Positions 13,228-26,889 of a stretch of 64,000 bases of DNA are shown piece after piece. The position numbers were made by a program, and so were the translations under genes. The stretch spans positions 1,806,876-1,870,875 of the forward strand of contig CACVBU010000237.1 of the NCBI GenBank assembly GCA_902728285.1. The letters are read 5' to 3'. The notes under the pieces were generated by a model, which did not search any database, had not been told where the DNA came from, and worked only from the letters and a program-made list of their open reading frames with translations. This stretch comes from Clytia hemisphaerica (Eukaryota > Cnidaria > Hydrozoa > Leptothecata > Clytiidae). Position 1 is the first letter of the stretch. Every line of letters starts with the position of its first letter.

Positions 13228-13384
13228 GTGTGATTTCCGATATATTTTGAAAAAATAATCCGGAAATCGAATATCTTATACGGTTCCGGACGAAAGTACC
13301 GGCATGCGAATTCTTGAGCATGCGCTATAAAAGGGAGAGATTAGTAGACGTGTCATCTCATTGCAACGCAAAGGTCGTGTACTT
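13228..13384 (+). repeat. Repeat A2 of the split-repeat element
   Basis: Identical by eye to 9199-9355, including the TATA-like box. The sequence after it (from 13385) is unrelated to that after A1, so the repeat ends sharply. Confidence 0.85.
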
Positions 13385-13967
13385 AAACCGTATTTAATTA
13401 TTTGACGTATTTCTTTTCTTTTTTTTTTTTCATTTACGCGTTCTTACCACGTAAAATGACGGACAACAGCTGACCGACTGAGAAGACACAGAAGCAGAAC
13501 CGAGAAAATCGATACGGGTACGAGGAGGAGATTCACCGGCAGATTTATTTATTTATTTAACGACCCAAGGTTTTTGTCCTGCCAAAAGATCGGTCAGATT
13601 GGCGAACGAAGGCCGACCCCTATAGCTCGAGGGAGGTAGGTTTTCGTCCAAGGGAGGAGCTCGTTAGTTCAGGGAGTTCCTTAGGTTTATTTATAATTAT
13701 ACAAAGATAAGGAAGATCAAGACACATAGACAACGGTCACCATAAAACGAAGAAAATTGAGATATATTGAGAAATGATTTAAGACGGACTTAATTTAGAG
13801 ACTTAGCATACACATACTTGATCGGAGAGATGAGACAAATGTTTGTTCGTCATACAATTGATCTTGTTTATAGATAATATATAATAAATTTCTTGTGATT
13901 ATGTAATTCGTTTAACTTTATTCATATTATATATTTATATTATGTATAATTATCTATTACAGACCTT

Positions 13968-14058
13968 GCGTTACAAAGATAATCCAATTGTCTCCAAGAG
14001 AGAGTAGTCATGTTTAATGTTTGGATATTGTGTACTGATAAGGAGGAAAAGTTAAGAT
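13968..14058 (+). repeat. Repeat B2 of the split-repeat element
   Basis: Second copy of 13139-13227. It has two extra bases in the GAGAGAG run. The sequence on either side is unrelated to that around B1. Confidence 0.85.
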
Positions 14059-16930
14059 ACATGATATTCATCAAGGGGATTCTTTTTCTACATCCTTTGA
14101 AGGTTTAAAGCCGTTTGCTCAAGTTTTTGTTTATGTTGCTTTTTATTGCTGCTTTTTAATACATAATAGTTTTTGCAATAAAAACATATTTTTCTTGTTT
14201 GCCTCTAGCGAAATTGATGGTGTTATAATGTTATTGGGATTTGATAAAGTTTACAAAAGTACAGCTACTGTATAAATTTGATATAAAGACTGGATGCAAT
14301 TGTGCTTTTTTGGACTTGGACGTGTTTGTGATAAAGGCGAATCACAAAAAACTGTTTGGTTCCGGTCATTTCTACTTTAAAAAGTGGGAGTCGTTCGGCC
14401 GGTCAGTCGAAAATATTTTTCTGTTAAGAAGCAGCTATACATCTTGTTGAAAGGGAATTTGTGTGGACTGATCCGAATTTTAAAATTGAGAAACCGTGGA
14501 TAAACTGTTGTTTTCGGTTTACTCTCCATTAGCATGCGGCTCTGTACTTCGATTTGAAAACTTTTAAACACAGAGCGTGCAGAGGTCGACAGTGGAAATC
14601 CAGCAAAGCAGCGGAAAAGCTCTCCGACTCTCCAGCTCTACCTGCTGACCGTAAATCAGATGACGGGAACCAAATGATGACATCACATCTCCTATTATTG
14701 GACTTGTAAAATTATGACAAATGGTCTTTGGAATTTGATCATTTATATTAACACTAATATATACAGTTCTTGTTGAAATTGATCAAACTATTTTTCACGC
14801 AGTTCCGGACGCAGATTGTGTTTTTCGAACCTTTTCTAACCTTGGCGCACATTTTGACTGAATGATGGAATGAATGGCGATAACAGTTTATAGATATCTC
14901 TTATCAGACTTGCCGAAAGCGGGCTGCCGTCAAGTTACACAACATGCACACTCTCGTCACAACTTGCACAGCCATAACAAACAGATCAATTTGGTCTTCA
15001 TTTAACATTGTTTTAAAGTTTAAAAAACACTGCCAGTGCTTGGCACAGAAGAGAGGATTCCCAGTTGAAATTAATTGCTACACCGCTGCCCTGTTGAATT
15101 TATTTATTATGGTTGTGTGTTTATTCCGCCAAGGCGGTAAATCAATCGCCCAAATTCATAGACCAATCAAAAGCGAGTTTAAAGCAAAACGGGGGAAAAA
15201 TGAGCTTCCCCGCATAGTTATGAATTTTAAGTTTTGCTTTCGATTATCATTTGCGACCAGCAAAGTCTTCAAGATGGTTGTGTGCATGTTGTGTAACTTG
15301 ACGGTTACTAAACTACAAAATTTATTTACCCAGACTGGAGGGGCCATCCATTAGTACGTACACAGTGAAGGGGGGAGAGGGGGTTCAGCAAAAATTGTTT
15401 AAACAAAGTCATTTCTATTGTTCTCTGCGTACAAGGGGGTGTCAAATATTTGGAAAATCTTTGCGTACGTACTATATGGACAATGCTAAAGAGAATTATA
15501 CTTTGAGCTTCTCGTGGGGGGGGGGGGGTTGGAGGAGCTCTCAGGCTTGTTTTACTTAATTTTAAATCAAGTTATCAAATGTTTCACATTTTGTACATTA
15601 TTCAACATATTTAGTTTACTCTGTTTCAGTGCATCTCTTACATCTGTTAACCCACTTTAAAGCTATCTAGCTAAGCTCTATTGGCTGACCTTCCAGCCTC
15701 GGCTGGTTTATTAAAGATATTGCCAAAATTCATCTTTAGGAAAGATTTTTATTTCATTTTTAGAAAAGATTTGTATTTATGCGGATTCATGCGGATTCAT
15801 TAAAATGAAAATCTCATCTTCTTCAATAGTAACTGAAGATCACACCTCTGATTGACTTCATTCTCTTTGATTGGACCTTCATTTTGGGTTTCGCTTTCAT
15901 CAGAACAAATTGTTTTTGGGAATAAGTTTTCTGTTAATTTCGGAAGATTAAAACAATTTAAATCAGTAATGTGGTTTTGGAAATATTTTTTGGGGGATTT
16001 TGAAACTTTTGTTGTTTTAATATATTTTTTGACTTCTTTCCTATCAGTCCGAAAAGTTTGAAAATGCTATTTGGACGAAATAATGTTAACAAAGTGGAAT
16101 TTTTACGATAATTTATTCAGAAAATTTAACAAAAAATTGCGAATGAGGATAAATGTTGACAATATTTCTATTTTTTTTTAAGAGAACTACAATTAGTCAG
16201 GAAAATAGTGGCAGAAAACTCTTTCTAATGATCCCCTTCCCCCAAATATCAATGTTGGGGAGTTCTGAGCTGGTACAGGGGACATAGGTCGGTCTGTAAC
16301 ATTGATTAAGGGGGGAGGGGTTCAGAACTATGAAAAGAGCTAACTTTTGACTCCACTGCCAATATATTAACTGACAGATTGTAGTGAACCTATACAAACC
16401 AAGGGATTTTGGCTCTCTGGAAATTTTCTCCCTGTTAAACAACTTAGCTGAATTCTTATCCCCATTTAAAAATACGTTAATTATGGAAACAAATTTTGGC
16501 GAGGAGTTAAGTTTTTAAAGAGGTTTGATTCTAGCGAGAATATATTTTTGCAAGTTTAAATTTAGCGAGTTACGCATTTTTTGCTTACTGACAGGCAGTA
16601 GTTCTTTTTACCTTGTTATGAGCTTTCTAGACAAAAATAGTGGGCTGTCCATATTTTGACGTTTTTGTCCCCGAAATTTCAGCCAGAATTTTTGTCAATT
16701 CGATCATTTCCCCGTTGGCATTTAGCTCCTTCATTCTTAATCCCAAGCAATTGGGTAATAAATTCTCACCAGATTACTGGTTTTCTATAGGGCTGTTGAA
16801 CATAGTGGGCTGTAGAAGATACTGCTAATTAGATCTTGAAATTCTGTGAAGAGGAATGCGATTGACATCAACCTTTCTTCTGCCTTCAATTTTAAAATTT
16901 ATTCATTTCAAACTTTTTCTTATTTTTGAG
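14059..16930. other. Gene-free spacer
   Basis: No exon with homology I recognise on either strand. Open stretches near 14377-14571 and 14944-15354 have no recognisable protein features. A small hairpin element is listed separately at 15344-15484. Around 16480-16570 there is a fragment with GCGAGAATATATTT words, possibly a relic of the TA-flanked family seen at 42750. Confidence 0.5.
15344..15484. mobile_element. Small inverted-repeat element
   Basis: The left end reads CCATCCATTAGTACGTAC and the right end GTACGTACTATATGGAC. They form imperfect terminal inverted repeats around a G-rich interior. No clear target-site duplication. Consistent with a MITE of about 140 bp. Confidence 0.5.
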
Positions 16931-17052
16931 CCCGGGGGAGGCACTCAGGCAAAATTGGGAACGGGGACGTGCCGCTGGTCAGGGGCCCTTTTTTAGGCTC
17001 TGAAGATATCTGACAGGGTCCCAAATTTACCAAGGTCAGTGCCCCCCCCGGG
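16931..17052. mobile_element. 122-bp hAT-like mini-element
   Basis: The ends are CCCGGGGGAGGCAC and GTGCCCCCCCCGGG, a near-perfect inverted repeat. The element is flanked by 8-bp direct repeats TTTTTGAG at 16923-16930 and 17053-17060. An 8-bp target duplication is typical of hAT (and P) transposons. It has no coding capacity. Confidence 0.75.
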
Positions 17053-17087
17053 TTTTTGAGCCTCTTTTATTCTCGAAAATGTTGATC

Positions 17088-17746
17088 TAAAGTCTATTCA
17101 CGATAAGTGTGCACTCTTTTTTCTTTTACCTATAACTTTTTACCTTCTTTATAAATTTGGTATCGTTGGAGAGATATTTGTGAGTGGAACAATTTGAAAT
17201 AAAAAAGTTTTTAAAAAAATTCTAAAAACGAAGATGAAAATGAAGAAGAAAAAAATGAAGATCTTTTAGAGAAGTGCTATAACTTTCATTTTCACTGGAG
17301 AGATTTTTTGATTTTAGGAGGTCATCACTGTAAAGAAATTTCACTAAAATATTTATTCAATATAAAGTTATGATACAAAGTTAATAAGTGATTGACCCCA
17401 AAAAACAGCAGAAAACAGCGTTTTTAGACGTCAATCAGCTTATAAATTTGTTTGATATCTTTTGATGGAATAATTATTTTTGAGAATTTTTTTCAGTGAT
17501 GACGTTCGATAATCAAGGATTCACTCCAGTGAAAATGAAAGTTATAGCACTTCGCTACAAGATCTTAATTTTTTTCTTCTTCATTTTCATCTTCGTTTTT
17601 ATAATTTTTTCAAAAAAATTTTTATTTCAAATTGTTCCACTCAGTAATATCTTTCCAAATTGATACCAAATTATAAAAATTGAAGAATTCCTTCAAAGTT
17701 ATAGGTAAATGAAAAAAGAGTGCACACTTATCGTGAATAGACTTTA
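17088..17746. mobile_element. 659-bp near-palindrome (foldback MITE)
   Basis: The first half, from TAAAGTCTATTCACGATAAG, is matched by its reverse complement ending CTTATCGTGAATAGACTTTA. Complementarity continues with few mismatches through AAGATGAAAATGAAG (about 17230) and its partner near 17578, and again at GAAGTGCTATAACTTTCATT with its partner near 17530. Only a short centre is unpaired. A terminal TA may be the target site. It lies about 235 bp from the left edge of the second gene copy. Confidence 0.8.
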
Positions 17747-19587
17747 CGAGTAATGATCTTGATCCGTCTCGTGAATAAAACAGAAACCGAAAATAAACGA
17801 AGTCATCTTTTGTATTGAATACCTTTCTTATTGATAATTAAACTAAGTAATATTTATATTATTACAAAAACATTTAAACTAAATTAACTGAACAGAATTA
17901 TTACAAAATAATTTTCAAAAATTCACGATTATTTTTAAAAAAATATTTCAGGTTAAATGTAAACTTAATCAAATGTTATCTAAAGTGTCTTTTTCGTTAA
18001 ACAATGCTGAAAATTATTTGTGTGATATATGTGCGTACAATCAGTCATGTCCAGTGTAAAATATTAAATTTACGAAAAAGATAATTAAATTAAAGAATCC
18101 ACTAATTCGAAGGGTTCACAACAAAAGAAGAAGATTTGAAGATTTTTGAAGGAAAATTATTGTGTGAATATCATGAAGCAATTCTTATAAAATCTTAGTA
18201 TTTTTTCAAAATCACCGAAATAAATTCCATCGTATGGAGTTTTTCAAAAGGAAAAGGGAATTCTTCAAAATCTGAGTAAGTTTATTATCTTTCTACTGCA
18301 AAAGGATATACGACTGCTTCCTCATCTAGCAAGTCAAACAAAAATCAGCCGTGTTAAAGTGATTCACTTTAACCCCCAATTTCTAATAGCCTACGTAATA
18401 AAATTATTAATATAAAATTTCTTTTAAAAAATTCGAAAATATGTACAATAATTCTGAATTTAAGTACATAGTTATCAAAACGCGAAACAATTATCAATCA
18501 TTACTTTGAAAATAAAGTTTTCAGTATTTTTAGCATGAAGTAGTGATGCAAAACCTAACAAAAAGTGTGTGTTATGAGTTAGGTAAGGAAATCAGCTATA
18601 ACCGTTTAAAAGTCTTCTATATAGTTTTTCGAGAGCTTTCGAATGGTATACTTGATAATGTCTGAAAATGGATTTGAAATTTTCAAAAAATTTCGTCTTC
18701 AGGGTTTTGCCTGGGGAAAATAGAAATTGCCCAAAAAGAGATGTTCCACCAGTGGGATTTTCGGGGATTTTTTCCTGAGGTATAAGCATCCTATAAAGAA
18801 GGTCTGGAGAAAGTTTCAGCTAGATCTTATATCAAGTGTTTAACCACCCTTGATATTTTTCCATATTTAAATGCTTACACATGACCTTTTCATAAATTAC
18901 GTCATGAACATCACTTGTCTCGTATTCAAACAATTACCATGGTGATTATGTCTCTTGAGATGAGACTGTAAATAATTTTTTATGAATAGGAAGTAGTTTT
19001 AATAAAATCCGCTGGAAGTTAATCACCATGGCAATAATTTCAAAACGACACAAGTGATGTTCGTAACGTAATTTATGAAATTGGTTATTGGGTCAAGGGC
19101 TATCGTTTGCCATGTTTAGATTGTCTAAAAAGCTTTTACTTTACGAGTGAAAAAAAAATCGGCTAATTTGAGCCATCAAGCCTTAAAATAAAAAAAGAAT
19201 GTGTCTATGAATCCAATGCGAATCCGTTGTACTAGGAAAATGACACACTTTGACTTAGATTTTTCTTAAACTTTACAAGAATATTGAACTACGCTTTAAC
19301 AATGTTCACACGTTAGGCAGATTTTCTGCATCGAAATTGTCGTCTAGTAAAGAAACTAAAGCAAAGCAACTTTGACAAGAATGGAAACGACTCCGATTCT
19401 GGCTCCAAAAGACAGTACTAATTCTCACTTATTCGTAGCGAAACAGCACCTGGGACGATATGTGAAGGGCCGTAACACGTAAACACTATGCTCAATAAAA
19501 AGCCCAAACCTTTAGGTTTTTGTCTTATGTAACCATGACGAGGTTACTCTACTAGGTGTTATATTATAATTATGATTTACCAAAATT
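17747..19587. other. 3' flank of right NRF-6-like copy
   Basis: From 17981 this is the duplicate of window bases 1-1541. No exon and no clear nearby polyadenylation signal for the minus-strand gene. 17747-17980 is unique AT-rich sequence. Confidence 0.6.
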
Positions 19588-22500
19588 CTACTTCTTTCCC
19601 CCGGATAGATTTTTTGTTACCATGGTTTCCAGGTTATAGACAGGTAGGTCGATCAGCAATGATAACAAGAAAGCGAACATGTAGGACATCATCAATACTG
19701 ATAGATAAGCGAATATCTGAAAGAGAAAGAAGAGCAAATAGTAGCTTTGTAATTAACTCTGATGGCACCTATCATAAAGCTACCAATTTCTAAATCCAAG
19801 AGTATTTCCAAAGCGACTTTTTCTGTCTGAAAAAGGAGGCTATTAAGGAATCGAGTTGTCAGTTACCTTTTTTTAAGAGTAAAAAAAGAGGGAATACATA
19901 GAATGCATCCCCCAGAGCTTAGGGGGGGGCTAAACCATTTTTGCTTGATCGGGGGCTGTATTTTTCAAAAATTTCTGGGGGATAGCTTGCTAGGGGGGCT
20001 GAGTGTTGTATAATAGAACCGGGGGCAGAGCTGATAGGTTGAAGATATTTTAAATTATGTTAAAAATCTATGCTGTGGGGAAGGTTTTGTCCCTCTTGAA
20101 ATTTTTTTTTGCCTGCGGTGCAATAAATTTATCGAGAATTTGAATGCAAAATTTCTTTCATATTTTTCTTTGTGAAGGTGGGGGCTATGTTTCTAGAACT
20201 TAGCCGGGGGCTATTTTCCTTACCCTCCCCCCTGGAAAATGCTGGGGGCTGGACCCCTCAGCACACTATGGAATACTCACAGCAGTATCATCTTGGAAAT
20301 GCCACGGTTTTTCCATCGTTTTGTAATAATAGTTCAAAATGATTGGATGAAGCAAATATGCACCGTACGTCAACCGACCAATCGGTATCCAAAGACTCCA
20401 TGACAAAAAGGAGTTCACCCAACCTTTAGAAAAGCAATAAGATAGATATGAAGATTGAAAATAATTATAAGTTTGAAATATGAATTGACTTGACATGTCT
20501 TGACTCCTTGAATGTCTCTGTTGAAGTGAAGTGCAAAACTGAAAGTGGCTATTTATACATTCTGCAGAATAGAAATGTATAAAATACAGACCAAAAATAA
20601 TTTATGAAAAATTAATATAAATTATGACAACATATGGAATTGACATATATTGATTAAGAAAATACTGACCAAATCTGAATTTAACTGAAAATATGAAATA
20701 TATTCAAAATGGTAGAAAATGTGAGTAAAATGCTGACCAAACTGAAAAAGGTAAACAAACATGATGAAAACAAAAGAAAACACGAAAATGACAAACTGCA
20801 AAATGGTGAGAGTGCTGTGTGGGACTTGAGACTCATTCAATTAAGGTTAACTGCCTTAACACTCCCCCGACAATTGAAAAATGCTATAAAAATTCTAATT
20901 TTTTGGTTTTATTTTATAATAAGGATTTTTAAATCCTTCAAGCCATACAACTGAGTAGATAAATCCATTTCATATATTCCTCGAATCAATACCAATGACC
21001 TGACTGATCGATTAGTTTCTCGTTTCGTTTTCTCCTTTGAATTTTGATGTTCCACGGTGGCTTTTCGAACTTTCCCGTCGCGACTTTCTTCAATTTTTCG
21101 AACCATGCCATACTGTTGTTTTGTAAACAAGACAATGTCGGAAGATTTGAGATCAATATCATTATTGAACCATTTCGGCTGGTTCATGAGCTTTGCCACA
21201 TGTGCAGTGAGCCAACATTCAAACTATGCATCAAAAATCTTCTTAATTGATCGTAGAATTTTATCATATAATCGTTTGAAACAGCCAATGGTTCGGTGGG
21301 ACATCGATCATGTCCTATCCTATCATCGATCACACGTCATTTAATTCGAATTCAATATTTCAATATTGAATTAATTCAACTTTCAAATGGTGTATGGTAG
21401 AAGAGTCAATAGATTGTTCTAATTTTATGCGAAGTAAGTAACAAACAAAATGTTGAAAACATAAGAACATATTTTAAACAAATTTTAAACAAAAGCCTTA
21501 CCGCCCATTCTGTATTGGCAAGCATAAACCACCCACGCCAGCGCCAGCGCCCATGCGAGGCGTGAGAATGCGCCATAAAGGACATTTTGTGCAGTATCGA
21601 AGAGTTGACCACCAGGTTTGAAGACGGAGTAAGGACCATAGATGATGGACATCCCTATTGCAGTGGCTACTGCCCAACCCATAAACGTGATCGCCTGTAG
21701 AAGAAAATAGGTGGAAGAAGATTTATCAATTTGTAAAGTCATTATTTCACTGATTTCAATTTTCTTTTTGTGTTCTTGACAAATCCTGTACTGTATGCGA
21801 CTTCCTTTCTCTCACTCCTCCATCAAGATTATCATAGGATGTGCTTTCAAATTATGCTTTCAAAGGCAATAAATGTAACTTATCAAGGATTCTTCCAATT
21901 TATCGGATAGGCTCCAAAGAGTTAAAAAATGCAATCCGAATGCGATCTGTTTTGATTTCTCAAAGAGTTGATTTCTTGTTACCAGAGAGTTAAACAACCC
22001 CAAGCCGGTATTTATTTAGGCAGAACAGAGATAAATAGATAAGTCAAAAGCAACGTGTGAAGAAAAACTTACAAAGTTAGGTTTTCTGGTCAAATAGATC
22101 TTTCTTGAGAACAAGAAACCGAAGAGCAGGCCAATGAGATAAGGATTAATTCGCGTCCATGGTTTCACGTAAACATCATCACCAAATATACCAACTTGTG
22201 CTCTACAAAGTGAAAAGACAAATGATAAACACGACACTCAAATGTTCAAACTCAAAAATTCTCATATACAGCGTGCTCATCATTTGTGACTGTTTTCTGT
22301 CTTTTTCAATTATATGTACTGTAACTTGACTGTTTTTTTGTTATGCAATATGTCACTTGCAATCAATCAGTTGTTCTATGCAACGGTGCATATCATAAAA
22401 GCAGTAAATCCCCTTTCCCTGGGCGATTCAAAAGACGCGTTTATATCTGTGATACCTGTCGTTAGCGGGCACACCAGGCAGCCATGCGATGGATATCAGT

Positions 22501-25500
22501 GACGGAAGGCCTTTACCAGCGACGATGGCTATGGTAGCGATGGTAGAGAGAAGTATTCCACTACCGATGGAGATCAGCGCTCCTTTTAATTTATATCTGA
22601 AAAAGGAATTGGGAGATGTGAATGGTAAAGAATATTCAAAGCTTGTATTTGCAAATGCTTATCTCTCAGGAGGAATATAGAGTCATTGTTTAAAGTTTTA
22701 GGTTTGCTTATAAATGTTGAGGAATCCTCAATAATAAAAACCAAGGGATAATTCACCAAACACTCCAAACAGCCAATCACCACTTAGTTAATGGAGGAAA
22801 TTTCTGGCGAACATTTGGAAAATATATTTTCAAACTATATTTTATAAAGTTTATTTGCTAGTTTATTTTGTAACGGCGGATTTCTATTATTGAAAGGTTA
22901 GAAGTTAGAAGTTACCTGTACATGAAGAATAAGAATAGAGGACTGATAACAAAGAATTGCATATCGTTTGCAAGATACCATGACCAACCCAAACACTGAA
23001 AATGTAAGATTACAAAAATTGATGTTAAGTAATGTTGCAATTACAAACTTGCATTTAATTATAAAGACTTTCAACAATATATATGGCTGTCTAAAGGATA
23101 AATAAATGAAATTGCGAGTAGAGGGGAAGGGGAGGGGAGACTATTCTGTTGCAAACCTCTTCAGCCATTTTCCACGGATAAATATTGTTGATGTATAAGA
23201 GATTACTCCACCAATGTTTATGACACTGATCATTTTTAGCCCCTGCTCGCACTAACAAACCATCAGGGCTGTTGACGATGTACGGATACAGGCTAGTCTG
23301 GATGAAAATCGCGAACATGTAAGATGGGGTCAACCTAGAGACATAAACAAATAAGAATTATGAGGAGGTGACCCATTAAAAAGCTGATACAGATACTCTT
23401 GCTTAAAGAAATAAAGACTGTACAATTAGGAATTTCTGAAAATCCTAAATATGAGAAAAATAAAATTTTGATATTGTAGGGGTAGCGAAATAATCTGCAG
23501 CAGAGATGAAGAAGGCCGTGACTTTTGATTGAATCCGAATAAAATGGCGGTTATGCACTCTGGCAGATTTAAGACAATAGAACAAGTACGTCGGAAAGAT
23601 GCGAAGGAGTGCAGCGCTCGTTAAAAGACTCTGATGATAAGTTCGACATGGTCTAAAACCGCCTATGGTTATGCGCTTGTTGAAAAGATAATAAGGAGTG
23701 GAATATTATAAAGTAGAAAAGCTTCAATCAATTTTAGAAAATGCAGATGTTGAAGTTTTCTTTTTCATTTTTTATCTCAATTTTCAAAATTTTTGTCATT
23801 TTTTTCTATTTGAATATCTCTCTAATATAATGGTAAAAAGAATGACCAGAAGCGTCATGTTTTTTATTTAAAAACTATATATTCGACCTTCACTACAAGA
23901 AGTCTTCGTCAGAGTGTAAAAATCTATCAATAAGAAACATTATAAGAACAAATCTATAATTGGCTAATAAAATGACAATAAAAACAGTTTCGAAAAACTG
24001 TTGAAAAACTGTCTCTTTAATATCTTTTCAACAAGCATAAAAGCGCTATTTGATCCGAATTCTATCAAAAGTTACAGCCTTTTTTTCTTCGCTGCATATT
24101 ATATTGAGACAGACTTTAAGATCAAAATTCAATTTAGATATGTAGGAAGCTTATTATAGAGATTATTACCTTATAAATCGATGCAAGACAAAAGCGAAGA
24201 AATTCAATGAACCGTTCATTTTGTCCATCTTCTTTAACGTGATGTAAGCCACCAGGAAACCACTGCAATAAAACAAAGTGTGGAAGGTTTGAATCATAAC
24301 TTCTGGTTCTTCTATATGTGACAAGATTCATTTAAAAGCATAAAAACCAAAGAAAAATAGCGAAAGAGCAGTAGCAACCAGTTGTTTATTTTTGCCGCCA
24401 TCTTTGTTTTGACTGTATGGTGAGGTAACGGTAACGGCGGTAACGCAAGAAATGAATTTATGATTTTTTCGGGATATTTTGCAGCATGAAAAATGAGCGA
24501 TATTCAGCAAATTCACTAAGAAGAACCTTTCAAAAATTTAACTTACCTTAAGAAGAAGAAACTGTCAACAGAAACATAGGCGTTTGCAATAGCTTGGAAA
24601 GTGAATCGCTCATTGACTTTAAATACTCCAACAATATTATCTAAAAGAAAAAGATATAACTGTCAACTTTTAGAGGTCAATCCTTTTTTGACAAAATTGA
24701 CAATCTTCTTGGCAGAAAATCATCTTCCACTATTGAAAACAATAAATTCAAAGTGTAGTGTGGTGGGAATAAGAGAGATTTTTTAACTAGGTTTGCATAA
24801 AATGTCATCATTACCCAGATAATAAATGACGACAAAATATCAGATATTTGCAAGTGAAATGTTGAGAGACCAAGCAACTCACCTGGTGCTGTCAAGATAC
24901 CAAAGAAATAAACATGTCCAAGAATGACCCAAGTCATACTGATTGCTCTGATGCCGTTGATGGATCTGATCGAATCTTTAGGTGCCGACGTACTGATCAA
25001 CGTTCTTGTATTCTTCAAGATGGAAAAACAGACCAAGAACTGTATTAACCCATTTCCTCTGGTCATTTTGGGTGGCGCCGGCCGGTCAGTGCCGAATCGT
25101 GAATAATTGAAATCGTTTTTATCATCTTCAGTATGATTGACAGCTCTTTGCATTGCTTTTTCTTCGGGGTCTTGGTCATATTCTTGGTGATTGTATAGAG
25201 ATTGTGGTGGCACAAGATTGTCAGGTGTTAAACAGTCTTGGAGTGCTTCAAATGCAGTGCCAAAGAAGCATAACAATCCCAACAGACTCAACACAACACT
25301 ATGAATGAATTTACAGGTTTGAGGACTCATTCCTAGTTTATTTAGTGAATTTCTTAAAACATAACTGATTCATTCTTCATTCATTCATGAACATAAATGA
25401 ATAATTTTGTCTCGTCTCTGCTGCTTAGGATTCGATTCTACTCTGAAGAGTTTGAAAAAATTTGCCTGTAAAACTGAATGGAGAACCACAGAAAGTATAA

Positions 25501-26889
25501 AACTTACATGAAAACAATGGAATCTGTAGGGAGGTCTTTTTTATCGTTGCACAGCACTGGTGTACCATAACTATGATTGAATATTCCGTCAGCTGGGAAT
25601 GTAACCATTCCTTTAACATCTATTGGTGATGGAAAGAAGGCTTAGTAAGAGAAGGTTTCATGTCACAAGAAAGTTACTAGTATTACAACAAATCAGGCAG
25701 AAAGAGCTTTATTGAATAAGTTGCATATTAAACTAGAATATCCCTGAACATTTTCTCTTAATCACACCCTATCATGTTCTTATAATGATAAGCCGTTAAT
25801 CGAGTCTACACAGCTAAAGGCTTTCCTGAAAGATCCTTAATTTAGGAAAAATATCAAACTCATTTTATTAGAATATATCTTTATTGGGGGAAAATAGTTG
25901 ACATTTATTTAGTTTAGAGAATCTGGAACAAATAAACCTCAAAATATTTCAAACACTTAGCAAAGCTTCAAAGTTAGCTCTTTTCCTTCTTGTCCTGATA
26001 CTTTTAACTTGAATTTTACTTGTTCACTTTCTCTCAATCAAAATTCTCAGAATTTAAAGTGATGCAAAGTTGATAGTTTAGCTCCCAATTTGAAATTAAC
26101 GTTGAGAGTAAGTAAAGTATGGAAGGAATTTTGTTCAGGCAATAAAAATGTTTTTTAATAAGATAATGGAAGTAAATTAAACTTACAAGGAGTTGTTAAA
26201 TTGAGAAGTTGAAAAACATCACTCTCAGAACAATCTGATGGCAAACAGGTCCCAAATTGACCATAAGTTTGGTTCTGAAACAAATTAAAGATATCCAACA
26301 TAAAAGCCTAAAGATTGCGGGGAGCGACTATCTTAATGCTCATTTTAAAAGCGTTTTTATTTGTTCCTAAATCAAAAATTGTATTGTAAAGTTTTTAAGA
26401 ACAGCTAATAAAGGAATATTAAGGGTTCTAGTATCATGGAACGGACGATACCATGAATGAATGGTGAATGATAAGTTACCTTGTTACCCAGTACCCTCAT
26501 GTCAGCCAAACAATATTTAGCGTTTGGGATTCGATTACACATATCAAATGCACCATTCCATTTCAAATTACCCCAAAATATATTAGCTGGTGGTTTGCCC
26601 CATGCATCAACATCTGAAACATAGACATAATTAATTTTACGCAAGGATTTTATCCCACAAAATTTCTTGATCACTAAATTTCAAAAATCTTTGGAATAAC
26701 TTGTGACACTCATGAAACGTAGTTCTTGCGTGAATTAATCCACTTATGGTATTTAGTTTTTTGGCCTGCAAAAGTATAAAAGCTGCAGCCTTAACATTGT
26801 TTTCAAATTTTATAACTTTAGTAGATATCAATATCATGACTATGAAAGGTGTCTTGTCTACCATTGCTTAGTCTTGAACTATTTTATTA
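17981..26889. repeat. Segmental duplication, right copy
   Basis: Direct repeat of 1-8889. The offset is 17980 at the left end and 18000 at the right end, so the net length difference is 20 bases. The right edge falls in intron 1 of the gene, about 28 bases before the donor of exon 1. Confidence 0.95.

Larger units (their letters stand above)
9199..14058 (+). mobile_element. Non-coding element with split direct repeats (Ngaro/DIRS-like topology)
   Basis: Two pairs of direct repeats are arranged A1...B1A2...B2. A1 is 9199-9355 and A2 is 13228-13384 (157 bp, identical by eye). B1 is 13139-13227 and B2 is 13968-14058 (identical except for a 2-bp insertion in B2). B1 abuts A2 directly. This order is the split-direct-repeat layout known for Ngaro and PAT members of the DIRS order, where B1A2 corresponds to the joined ends of a circle. 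There is no reverse transcriptase, RNase H or tyrosine recombinase ORF, so it would be a non-autonomous derivative. A2 and B2 are 583 bp apart, which is not typical. The interior contains a 152-bp array and other internal duplications. An alternative is a chance set of local duplications. The topology and the identity of the A repeats are seen directly; the assignment is inference. Confidence 0.5.

Noticed and set aside
9199..13384. The 157-bp repeats read as LTRs of an ordinary LTR retrotransposon
   Set aside because: The ends are not TG...CA, no primer-binding site follows the first repeat, no target duplication flanks the pair, and the second repeat is embedded between the B repeats.
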